From: Acidimicrobiia bacterium
Lineage (GTDB): Bacteria; Actinomycetota; Acidimicrobiia; Acidimicrobiales; Poriferisodalaceae
Length of the DNA stretch: 64,000 bases
Direction of reading: 5' to 3'
NCBI GenBank assembly: GCA_022826045.1
Contig: JAJDVQ010000028.1
Location: 38,751-102,750, forward strand
Shown in pieces: positions 46,285 to 53,573 of the stretch (position 1 is its first letter; each line of letters opens with the position of its first letter). Under the pieces are notes generated by a model. It was not told the origin of the DNA. It was given only the letters and a program-made list of their open reading frames with translations, and did no database searches. A program made the position numbers and the translations under genes.

Positions 46285-47226
46285 CTGTTCCATCTCCACG
46301 ACGTCCGTGTCTCGTTCGGGTCATGCCATGTGCTCGAAACCGGCGACCTGAAGCTCGAGGGGCCTGCGACGGTCGCCCTCATGGGCCCGAACGGGAGCGG
46401 CAAGACCACCCTGCTGCGAGTGCTCAGCGGGCTGCAGGCTCCCTCGTCGGGGCGGCTGGAGACTGCACCCGGCTACAGCGTGGGCTACCTGTGCCAGCAC
46501 TACTACTCGCACCCTTACATGCCGATGATGGTCTCCGAAGTGCTGGCCATCGGTCGCTATCGCACCCGGGGATTGCTCGGGCGGTTGCGGCGCAGCGACA
46601 AGGAGGCCATTCGCGCCGCTGCGGAGCGACTTGACGTCACGCACCTGCGTCGCCGTGCGTTCGGTGAGCTCTCGGGCGGACAGCGCCAGCGCGTGATGAT
46701 GGCCATGGTGCTGGCATCGGAATCAGACTGCCTGTTGCTCGACGAACCCATCACGGGCCTCGATTTGCCGAGCCAGACCACCATTCTCGAGGTCGTCGAA
46801 GCCGAGCGCGCAGCTGGCCGCCTCGTGGTCATGTCGACGCATCACCTGCAGGAGGCGCGGCGCTGCGATCGTGTCGTGCTGTTGAAAGGGATGGTGGTCG
46901 ACGACGGCCCTCCCGACGAGGTTCTCACCGATGCGAGCCTGACGGCGGCCTTCGGCGGAGAGGTGGTGACCGAGGAGGGTTCCGAGCACGAGTTCGTCAT
47001 GGAGAGCGTCCATGCCCACGATGCAGACGAGCACAGGCACAGTCGACTGTTCGACCCGTTCTCGCGTGCCCATGACGGTCGACCGCTCGCCATCGGCGGC
47101 CGCGGTCACCGCCACGACGGCCCCGATGTGACGATCGCGGGGGAAGCGCTGATCACCGGCAGCCACCGCGGTCATCACCACGACCATGACCATGAAGAAG
47201 AGCACAGTCATGCCCGCCGGCCTTGA
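46285..47226 (+). CDS. znuC: Zinc ABC transporter ATP-binding protein
   Basis: About 313 aa. It has Walker A MGPNGSGKTTLL, signature LSGGQRQRVMMAM, Walker B CLLLDEPITGLDLP and switch His in MSTHHLQEA. The conserved start LFHLHDVRVSFGSCHVLETG is upstream of the first GTG (46330), yet that frame has no ATG, GTG or TTG; CTG 46285, with GAGG six bases before, is the best start, or an error hides an ATG. The C-terminus carries an additional His-rich tail (HHHDHDHEEEHSH) that may bind zinc. It diverges from znuA. Confidence 0.82.
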   Translation: MFHLHDVRVSFGSCHVLETGDLKLEGPATVALMGPNGSGKTTLLRVLSGLQAPSSGRLETAPGYSVGYLCQHYYSHPYMPMMVSEVLAIGRYRTRGLLGRLRRSDKEAIRAAAERLDVTHLRRRAFGELSGGQRQRVMMAMVLASESDCLLLDEPITGLDLPSQTTILEVVEAERAAGRLVVMSTHHLQEARRCDRVVLLKGMVVDDGPPDEVLTDASLTAAFGGEVVTEEGSEHEFVMESVHAHDADEHRHSRLFDPFSRAHDGRPLAIGGRGHRHDGPDVTIAGEALITGSHRGHHHDHDHEEEHSHARRP

Positions 47227-47285
47227 TCGGCGACGGCCATGGGCCCGGACCCCCGAACGGCCCCGCGCCTGACTTGGAGACAGCG

Positions 47286-47744
47286 ATGGAGTCTTCGAAG
47301 GATCTCGAGCTGCTTCACGAAGATGTGAAGCGGCGCCTGGCGGCGGCAGGGCAGCGCTACACCGACGGGCGGCGAGCGCTCGTCTCAGCGCTGGCGACGG
47401 CGCAGCGGCCGCTCACGCTGCGCGACATTGTGTCGAGGGTTCCGGAAGTACCCCAGAGCTCGGCGTACCGCAACCTCGATGCGCTGCGCGAGGGCGGCGT
47501 CGTGGTTCGCATCAGTGCCGGCGGCGACCGCTCCCACTTCGAGCTTGCGGAATCGCTGCTCGGCCATCACCATCACCTGATCTGCGTGTCGTGCGGGACG
47601 ATCGAGGACATGCGCATCGACGGTGCGCTCGAGGCCGAGGTGGATCGGGCACTGACCGGGGCCGCGGGCGAGGCGGGTTTCACGCCCCTGCGCCACAGCC
47701 TCGATCTCTACGGCGAGTGCTCCGACTGCGGCGAGGTCGCCTAG
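47286..47744 (+). CDS. Fur-family transcriptional regulator, probably Zur
   Basis: A 152-aa Fur-type regulator. A winged-helix domain (DVKRRLAAAGQRYTDGRRAL, PEVPQSSAYRNLDALREGGV) precedes the metal-sensing C-terminus with HHHHLICVSCGTIED and a second pair in ECSDCGEVA (structural-zinc CxxC pairs). Its place directly after znuC and the Fur-like box in the znu promoter region suggest a zinc-responsive repressor (Zur). ATG 47286 has GGAGA upstream; the frame is open to 47223. Confidence 0.85.
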   Translation: MESSKDLELLHEDVKRRLAAAGQRYTDGRRALVSALATAQRPLTLRDIVSRVPEVPQSSAYRNLDALREGGVVVRISAGGDRSHFELAESLLGHHHHLICVSCGTIEDMRIDGALEAEVDRALTGAAGEAGFTPLRHSLDLYGECSDCGEVA

Positions 47745-47757
47745 CGCGTCGCTTGGC

Positions 47758-48264
47758 TCAAGCGCGGGCCTGCTCGTCGGTCACGATGGGCGGCTCGGTC
47801 GACCAGGGGAAGTTGATCCACAGGTCGGTGCGGCGCCACACCCAGTCGCAGTTGACCGTCGACCACGGCTTCTCGTACAGCACCGCAGTGCGCACGCTGC
47901 GCACCCGCGGCAGGCAGAAGTCGTAGACCAGCTTGAGCGTGTGGCCGGTGTCGGCCACGTCGTCGGCGATGAGGATGTCGGAGTCGCGGTGGTCGACGAG
48001 GTCGGGCGTGGGCGGCAGCATGATCGGCACCTGCAGGCGCTCGTCGACGCCGGTGTAGTACTCGCAGTTCATGACGTAGATGTTCTTGACCGACAGCGCG
48101 TAGCCCAGCGAGCCGGCGCAGAACAGCCCGCCCCGGGCGATCGCCAGGATCATGTGGGGCCGGTAGCCGTCGTCAGCGATCATCTGCGCCAGCTCCCGCA
48201 CGGCGACGCCGTAGCGCTGCCAGTCCATCACCTCCCGTTCCTCAGCGTCCGTTGCCTCGCTCAC
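47758..48264 (-). CDS. Phosphoribosyltransferase (hypoxanthine/xanthine-type)
   Basis: A 168-aa PRTase. MILAIARGGLFCAGSLGYAL and the PRPP loop DSDILIADDVADTGHTLKLV are typical, and the hood region resembles xanthine or hypoxanthine phosphoribosyltransferase-like proteins of actinobacteria. It would join a purine base and PRPP. GTG 48264 has GGAGG a few bases upstream. The first of two long direct repeats lies in its upstream region, so the repeat may contribute to its promoter. Confidence 0.8.
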   Translation of the reverse strand: MSEATDAEEREVMDWQRYGVAVRELAQMIADDGYRPHMILAIARGGLFCAGSLGYALSVKNIYVMNCEYYTGVDERLQVPIMLPPTPDLVDHRDSDILIADDVADTGHTLKLVYDFCLPRVRSVRTAVLYEKPWSTVNCDWVWRRTDLWINFPWSTEPPIVTDEQARA

Positions 48265-48315
48265 CCGTCCTCCCAAGCCGTTGCTTGCGCCGTCAGCAAC
48301 CTAGCGCTCGCTCTC

Positions 48316-48442
48316 TTCGCGTTCTATTCCGTTTCTATTCGGGGTACCGACAAATGTTCGCAACATGGCGCTGACCTGCGGTTTTGCCCCGTCGGTCATG
48401 CCCGCTCGTTCTATTCGCGTTCTATTCCGCTCTATTGCCGGG
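48316..48442 (+). repeat. Direct repeat A of the AlbA_2 flanking pair
   Basis: A 127-bp block matching 49496-49622 at a constant offset of 1180 bp without gaps, roughly 85-90% identical by eye. It contains TTCTATT heptamers at 48322 and 48333, and again at 48409 and 48420 (11-bp steps) plus CTCTATT at 48430, with a degenerate member just outside at 48311. The core between reads ATGTTCGCAAC, then a long identical stretch around CGCTGACCTGCGGTTTTGCC. Confidence 0.85.
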
Positions 48443-48450
48443 GAATCCTG

Positions 48451-49365
48451 CTAGCGGTTGTCGAGCACCCAGTGCGCGCCTCGGCCGTGTCCTTCCACAC
48501 GAATGAGGCCGAGGTCTCGAAGCTGCCTCAAGGCCACGCGTAACTCAGCGATGCTGACCTCGAGGTCGTCGGCGAGCTGCCTTCGTGTAGTGGGGCTGCC
48601 TGCCAAGGCTGTCAGAACGGAGGCTTCCAGCCCGCTGAGTGCCACGCCAGCTCCACCGGGCGCCAGCCAGTGTCCTCGTCTCGGCACGCTGCACGTGACT
48701 GATGCACTGGTGGCAGTAAAGGCCGGGCGACCGAGTCCGGCATCAGCGCACATTCTCACCATGCGTACCGTGCCCGAGCCGAGCTGCTCCACCGTGCCGT
48801 TCCTAAACATGCAGCCGAGGATGTTTGGATTCCACGGATGCGAACTGTGGTCGGCATAGAGATCAGCCGGCTTGAGTCCAAAGTGCAGTTGGCCGGGCGA
48901 GTGCACCTCGAGCCGGTCGGTGAAGATGCGTACTTGGATCATCCCGGCAATGGCGTAGTCACGGTGGCCGAACGCGTTGGCCAGCGCTTCGCGCATGACG
49001 GCGAGCGGAATCTCGGTGCCGACTTCGGCGTGCAGATCACCGCCGATCCGGACTCGGTGGTGGAGATGCTCGCCACAAAATGCCATCGCTCGGCGAAGTG
49101 AGGCGGAGATGTTGGCTTCGAAGAGAGCGTCGTCTCGAAACTCCTCGGCGAGTTCGGTGCCGTCGACGGCTACGAGCCGACAGCCAAGTGTTGGGAAAGT
49201 GCCGCCGAGCGCTCCGACGTCACCGAAGATCACTCGCCCGCCTTGACCGTTGAGCATGGCTGAGAGCGTCTTGGCTGCTTCGTGTCGTTGGCCCGTGGTC
49301 GCCTTGAATTCGACGGTCTCAGATTCGCATTGCTGTGCGAGTCGCGCGACCTCGTCAGGCGTCAT
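48451..49365 (-). CDS. AlbA_2/Schlafen-type ATP-binding protein with internal deletion
   Basis: A 304-aa protein. The AlbA_2 start (SETVEFKATTGQRHEAAKTL, MLNGQGGRVIFGDVG) jumps directly to the GHKL-like region (PLAVMREALANAFGHRDYAI, DDLEVHSPGQL-like, HPWNPNILGCMFRNGTVEQL) and a C-terminal HTH (TRRQLADDLEVSIAELRVAL). About 150 residues that normally connect the first two parts are missing, yet the frame stays open. It may be a shortened functional regulator or an in-frame deletion relic. The start is ATG 49365. It lies exactly between two 127-bp direct repeats. Confidence 0.7.
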   Translation of the reverse strand: MTPDEVARLAQQCESETVEFKATTGQRHEAAKTLSAMLNGQGGRVIFGDVGALGGTFPTLGCRLVAVDGTELAEEFRDDALFEANISASLRRAMAFCGEHLHHRVRIGGDLHAEVGTEIPLAVMREALANAFGHRDYAIAGMIQVRIFTDRLEVHSPGQLHFGLKPADLYADHSSHPWNPNILGCMFRNGTVEQLGSGTVRMVRMCADAGLGRPAFTATSASVTCSVPRRGHWLAPGGAGVALSGLEASVLTALAGSPTTRRQLADDLEVSIAELRVALRQLRDLGLIRVEGHGRGAHWVLDNR

Positions 49366-49495
49366 CGTCTGCCAGTATCGCCGCGCGGCGCGTGAGCCCG
49401 CGGCCCGGAGCGGGTTTGGTCGTGCCGCCCGCCGGGCTGCTGGCACGCGCCGCGGACGCCAGCAGGAGTAACCCACAATCCAAAGTTGGATCTCT

Positions 49496-49622
49496 CCGCG
49501 TTCTATTCCGGTTCTATTAGGGACACCAACAAGTGTTCGCAACAGGGCGCTGACCTGCGGTTTTGCCTCGCCGTCCAATAGCGCTCGTTCTATTCGCGTT
49601 CTATTCCGGTTCCTTTTGAGGG
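49496..49622 (+). repeat. Direct repeat B of the AlbA_2 flanking pair
   Basis: Second copy of the 127-bp block, about 130 bp before the AlbA_2 start, where its promoter should be. TTCTATT occurs at 49501 and 49512, and again at 49588 and 49599, with a degenerate TTCCTTT at 49610. The rest of the 49366-49642 gap (49366-49495 and 49623-49642) shows nothing else. Confidence 0.85.
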
Positions 49623-49642
49623 AGTGCCGGGCGGTCGGTGGG

Positions 49643-50215
49643 CTAGTCGGGGAAGGGGTCGTCCCAGTCGTCGGAGAGGGGGATCTCGAACGCGTTGAGC
49701 GTGACGGAGATCAAGCAGTAGTAGCCCACGGTGGTGACCAGCTCGACGAGGCCGGTCTCGCCGAAGGCGTCGACGGCTGCGGCGTAGGTCTCGTCGCTGA
49801 TGCGGTGGTCGCGCACCAGCTCGGCAGCGACCGCGTGGGCGGTGGCTTCGTCGCCGGTGAAGCTGGGGGTGTCGCCGACGCGCAGAGCTTCGAGATCGGC
49901 CGGGTCGAGTCCGGCCTCGAGGCCGAGCGTGCGATGCGCGGCGAACTCGAACTTGGCCCGGTAGAAGGCGCCGACCGTGCAGATAGCGGCCTCCTTGACA
50001 CTCTCTGGCAGCGGCGATGCGAACCGCACCGCGGCCCCCAGCGCCTGCGCCTCGATGCCCACGCTGGGCGCCCGCACCCACACGCCGTAGGGTCCGACGA
50101 GGCCCCGCAGCCGAGGTCCCCGCCCCGACGTGCCCCGAGGCCCGCTCCGGATGGCATCGAGCACGGCAGCCTGCTCCGCCGTCAAGTCCTCAGCCGTGAT
50201 CTCGTCCAACCGCAT
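49643..50215 (-). CDS. Carboxymuconolactone decarboxylase-like (AhpD-fold) protein
   Basis: A 190-aa alpha-helical protein of the CMD/AhpD-like family: LPESVKEAAICTVGAFYRAK, EFAAHRTLGLEAGLDP and HAVAAELVRDHRISDE are family-like, with a conserved His in FAAHR. The CxxC redox pair of AhpD is absent, so it is not a typical peroxidase partner; a decarboxylase or lactone-related role is possible. The start is ATG 50215 with GGAGGAG seven bases upstream. It diverges from the Panacea gene. Confidence 0.75.
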   Translation of the reverse strand: MRLDEITAEDLTAEQAAVLDAIRSGPRGTSGRGPRLRGLVGPYGVWVRAPSVGIEAQALGAAVRFASPLPESVKEAAICTVGAFYRAKFEFAAHRTLGLEAGLDPADLEALRVGDTPSFTGDEATAHAVAAELVRDHRISDETYAAAVDAFGETGLVELVTTVGYYCLISVTLNAFEIPLSDDWDDPFPD

Positions 50216-50386
50216 GCGCGTGCTCCTCCGCTCGTGCCGATGTCCCGCCATGCTCGCGCACCTCGGCAGCCGACGGCACGATCGCTCCAGCCACGCCGGT
50301 CGGCACCACCACGCTGCAGCTTCAGAAAATGTCACGCCGGATCGCTGGTCGCTCTGGCAGGATGGCCGCAGCGCAAGGAGCACGAC

Positions 50387-50980
50387 ATGTCTAGATCAGA
50401 ACTCCCGGACATTTCCCGATACGGCATGTCGGAGGCGCCGCCGAACGACGAGCGGTTAGCCGAGGCGCTGCTCCACGTCGCCTGTCGTATCGAGGACGAC
50501 CACTCGGGCCGCGGTGCCGCGAAGCTGGGCACGATGTTGTGGTGGGCCGATTTTGAGAGTTTCCGGCTTCGTCATCGGTCGGTGACGGGTGCGGCCTACC
50601 TGAAAACGCCCGATGGCCCCGCACCGATTGGGTTGGAGGCCGCCGAGGACCGCCTTGTCGGTCGCAGCGCCGCAGTCCGAGAGCGACGGGCGACCCTGAG
50701 CGCCGGCAGCGAGACTGTGCTTGTAGCCCGACGCTCGCCGGAACCGTTGTTTGACGACGACGACCTCGAGATGCTCGGCATGTCCGTCAAGCAGTTCTCC
50801 GGCATGTCGGCTGCGGAGTGCTTGCAGTTCGTCGGCCAGCAGTCGTTCGGATGGCGCACTGTCGGTTGGCACCAGCTCCTGCGCTACGAGTCATCCATCA
50901 TCGATCCCCGTCCACCCGCAGAGCCGAAACGTGCTTGGGCGCGCGCCGTTGCAGCGGATGCCGGCGATCTGCCGGGGTGA
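50387..50980 (+). CDS. Panacea-domain (SocA/DUF4065-like) protein, putative antitoxin
   Basis: A 197-aa protein. LGTMLWWADFESFRLRHRSV and TGAAYLKTPDGPAP match the Panacea fold (kLLyyaDf...GaxY...GPv), followed by a poorly conserved tail. Panacea proteins are versatile antitoxins of toxin-antitoxin pairs and relatives of SocA. The start is ATG 50387 with AAGGAG. A 53-aa ORF begins inside its stop (GTGA), the spacing expected for a partner. The gene lies 300 bp upstream of the ssp defence locus. Confidence 0.7.
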   Translation: MSRSELPDISRYGMSEAPPNDERLAEALLHVACRIEDDHSGRGAAKLGTMLWWADFESFRLRHRSVTGAAYLKTPDGPAPIGLEAAEDRLVGRSAAVRERRATLSAGSETVLVARRSPEPLFDDDDLEMLGMSVKQFSGMSAAECLQFVGQQSFGWRTVGWHQLLRYESSIIDPRPPAEPKRAWARAVAADAGDLPG

Positions 50981-51138
50981 CCCAGGAACCCATCGCTGCC
51001 CGAGTCGAACGCAGCGCCCGCCTTGAGCAGCGCCTCGCGGCCACATTCGCAGTCGAGCGCTCTGCGGACGGCTCCCGTCCGGCACGCTTCGAGTTCGACT
51101 GGGGCTTCCGCTGGCCGACCGAAGCAGAGGGCCAGTAG
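50977..51138 (+). CDS. Small protein (53 aa) coupled to the Panacea gene
   Basis: Read from GTG 50977, overlapping the Panacea stop by 4 nt, to TAG 51138. The peptide (VTQEPIAARVERSARLEQRL to FRWPTEAEGQ) is charged and probably helical, with an aromatic-rich FEFDWGFRW near the end. No domain is recognised. Translational coupling and position make it a candidate partner of the Panacea protein, but it is shorter than known Panacea-linked toxins. Confidence 0.5.
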   Translation: MTQEPIAARVERSARLEQRLAATFAVERSADGSRPARFEFDWGFRWPTEAEGQ

Positions 51139-51316
51139 TCACCGGGGCCTCGTGCTGTCACGAACCGCGCCCGAGGTCGTGCCGGTCTGGGTACACCGCC
51201 ACACCGTGCTTGTGAGCATCGGGACATGGCGCGAAATTCACTAGATCCGCGGGTGGCGGAAGTGCTTGGCTTACGCTCGCCGCAAGGCTGATGCAGCCAC
51301 CGAACCGGGGTCTTGA

Positions 51317-52495
51317 GTGAACGAGATCTATCTCGACTACAACGCCTCCGCGCCCTGCGATCCGCGGGTGGTGGAAGCGGTGGCGAAGGCCATGACCGAC
51401 GGGTTCGGCAACGCGTCGTCAGCTCATCGGTTCGGTCGGCGGCAGGCCGCTGCGGTCGACGAGGCTCGCGAACAAGTGGCCGACTTGGTGGGCGGGCAGC
51501 CAGGCGGAGTGATCTTCACTGCAGGTGCGACGGAAGCCAACAACCTCGCTCTCGGCGGGTTCACGGCACCAGGTGCCGAATCACAGAGCCGCGCCTTGCC
51601 GACCTTGGTGGCATCTGCGGTCGAGCACGCATCCGTAGGCCGGACGGCTGAAGCGCTCGCTGTGGCAGGCCGCTGCGATCTACGGGTCGCTCCCGTGACG
51701 CCGGGCGGTTTCGTCGACCTCGAAGCGTTGGCGGGCATTGTGCAGACGGTCGAGGGCGAGATGCTGGTATCGGTCATGGCCGCCAACAGCGAGACAGGCG
51801 TCTTGAACCCGGTCGCGCAGATAGCCGATCTTGTTCATCAAGCGGGCGGTTTGTTCCACTGCGACTCCACGCAGATGGTTGGCCGGCTGCCGTTCGACAT
51901 GTCGGCACTTGGGTGCGATCTTGTCTCGCTCAGCGGCCACAAGATCTGCGGCCCAACGGGGGTCGGTGCTCTCGTCGGAACCCGGGAAGCCGTGGCGTCG
52001 ATGCGCCCGACAGGGTGGGGCGGCGGCCACGAACGCGGTCTGCGCTCAGGTTCGCTGAACGTCGCTGGCATCGCCGGGTTGGGGGTCGCGGCCGAGATCG
52101 CCGCCGATGAGCAAGCCGCCGAAGCGGAACGGGTGGGCACATTGCGCGACCGCTTCGTGGCTGCGCTGACGGTTGAGCTGACAGACGTCGTGCAGAACGG
52201 CGAAGTCGAGCAACGCCTGCCCAATACCGCCAACCTGCGATTCTGCGGAACCGATGCCGACGCAGTGCTGGTGAACATGGACCCAGTAGCAGCGTCGGCC
52301 GGGAGCGCGTGCAGCACCGGCGCCATCGAGCCTTCGCCTGTACTCACTGCGATGGGTCTCTCGCGTGATGCGGCGTTTGAGTCGGTGCGGTTCAGCCTCG
52401 GGCGGTTCACCACGGAGAGCGAAATCGCCGCAGCCGCGGAGAGAGTTGTCACAGCCGTTCGTTACGTTCGCCGCATGACCACTGAGGCGGCGTGA
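51317..52495 (+). CDS. sspA: Cysteine desulfurase of the phosphorothioation locus
   Basis: A 392-aa NifS/IscS-like PLP enzyme. PLP Lys is K209 in SLSGHKICGP and the persulfide Cys is C332 in SAGSACSTG; the N-terminus reads IYLDYNASAPCDPR. It takes sulfur from cysteine and hands it to the DndC/SspD-type protein for DNA phosphorothioate modification, given its neighbours. A housekeeping Fe-S role is less likely in this context but cannot be excluded. It is the first gene of a seven-gene plus-strand run; the next starts 1 nt after its stop. ATG 51317. Confidence 0.82.
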   Translation: MNEIYLDYNASAPCDPRVVEAVAKAMTDGFGNASSAHRFGRRQAAAVDEAREQVADLVGGQPGGVIFTAGATEANNLALGGFTAPGAESQSRALPTLVASAVEHASVGRTAEALAVAGRCDLRVAPVTPGGFVDLEALAGIVQTVEGEMLVSVMAANSETGVLNPVAQIADLVHQAGGLFHCDSTQMVGRLPFDMSALGCDLVSLSGHKICGPTGVGALVGTREAVASMRPTGWGGGHERGLRSGSLNVAGIAGLGVAAEIAADEQAAEAERVGTLRDRFVAALTVELTDVVQNGEVEQRLPNTANLRFCGTDADAVLVNMDPVAASAGSACSTGAIEPSPVLTAMGLSRDAAFESVRFSLGRFTTESEIAAAAERVVTAVRYVRRMTTEAA

Positions 52496-52496
52496 C

Positions 52497-53573
52497 ATGC
52501 AGCTGAGCGAGGCCGCAGAGCCGGTATTCGCGCGCCACGAGACCTTCCACCCTCGCTACGGCTGGTTCAGGAAGGCCTATGTGGCCGCCACCCGCGACCC
52601 CTACGTGTTCGCAAGCGAAGACGCCCCGGTGCGACTGGGTGTCGGCAAGAACATGGTCCGGTCGATCCGCTTCTGGGGATTGGCTGCGAAGGTCGTCACG
52701 GAGGTGCCCGACCCCGCAGCGGTGTCGAAGCGCAAGCCAAGCATCGTCGTGCCCACGCGCTTCGGAGAGGCGCTGTTCGGCGAGCGTGGCTGGGACCCGT
52801 GGATGGAAGACCCGGGCACGCTCTGGCTGCTGCACTGGCGGATGCTGGCTCAGCCGTGTCGCTTGCCCGTCTGGTGGCTAGCGCTCTGCGACTTCAACGC
52901 GGTGGAGTTCGAGTTGGAAGACCTCGGCAGGACGGTCCTGACGCTGCTGCGCGCCGTGCCGGACTGGAAAGAGCCGAGCGAGTCGGCAGTCCAGAAAGAC
53001 CTGAGCGCGTTCATGCGGACATACGCACCGGCGGTGCGCTCCGGCAGGGAAACGCTCGACGACGCTGCCGACTGCCCCTTGCGTGAACTGCGGCTGGTTG
53101 GTCGCTCAGAGGCGACAGGCGCTCATCGCTACAAGCTGGGCCCGAAGCCGACGCTGGCATCAGCGATCGCGACCCATGCCGTGCTCGACTGGATTGCACG
53201 GACCGGGATGACCGGCCAGACGATCACGCTCGAACGAGTCGCAGCGGAACGAGGCTCGCCGGCGAGCGTGTTCAAGCTGAGTTCCGCCGACTTGTTGGCC
53301 GCATTGACTCCTGCAGTCGAAGCCTCGAACTCGCTCGACTTGGCGACTCCAATCGGGGTACCCCAGCTGTCGTGGAACGGCGATCCGGCGGCAGTTGCTG
53401 CTGAGCTGCTCTCTCACCACTTCGGCGTGGTTCCCAAGTGCCCGGTTGCCGGGCCATCAGGCGACGAAGCGACTCTTCGCGGAGATGCATCGGTTGACTG
53501 CGACGCATCGGAAGACGTACTGACCCGCCTCGACTCCTTTCAGGCGAAGCGCGACGGGGGGAGTGGGCGGTGA
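52497..53573 (+). CDS. sspB: DUF4007 protein, SspB-like
   Basis: A 358-aa protein. The start (VFARHETFHPRYGWFRKAYV, RLGVGKNMVRSIRFWG) is the DUF4007 signature, as in SspB proteins reported to nick DNA for phosphorothioation. The rest resembles winged-helix and helical DUF4007 segments, and no classical nuclease motif is obvious by eye. ATG 52497 follows the sspA stop by one base, and its stop overlaps the next start (GTGA). Function follows from family and locus, not from a visible active site. Confidence 0.8.
   Translation: MQLSEAAEPVFARHETFHPRYGWFRKAYVAATRDPYVFASEDAPVRLGVGKNMVRSIRFWGLAAKVVTEVPDPAAVSKRKPSIVVPTRFGEALFGERGWDPWMEDPGTLWLLHWRMLAQPCRLPVWWLALCDFNAVEFELEDLGRTVLTLLRAVPDWKEPSESAVQKDLSAFMRTYAPAVRSGRETLDDAADCPLRELRLVGRSEATGAHRYKLGPKPTLASAIATHAVLDWIARTGMTGQTITLERVAAERGSPASVFKLSSADLLAALTPAVEASNSLDLATPIGVPQLSWNGDPAAVAAELLSHHFGVVPKCPVAGPSGDEATLRGDASVDCDASEDVLTRLDSFQAKRDGGSGR

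Noticed and set aside
48311..49616. TTCTATT arrays as a CRISPR array
   Set aside because: The units are 7 bp with 3-4 bp spacing and no variable spacers; they are operator- or iteron-like.
51226..51291. 21-aa ORF before sspA (MARNSLDPRVAEVLGLRSPQ)
   Set aside because: Too short and without ribosome site; its resemblance to the sspA start (DPRV) is over a few residues only.
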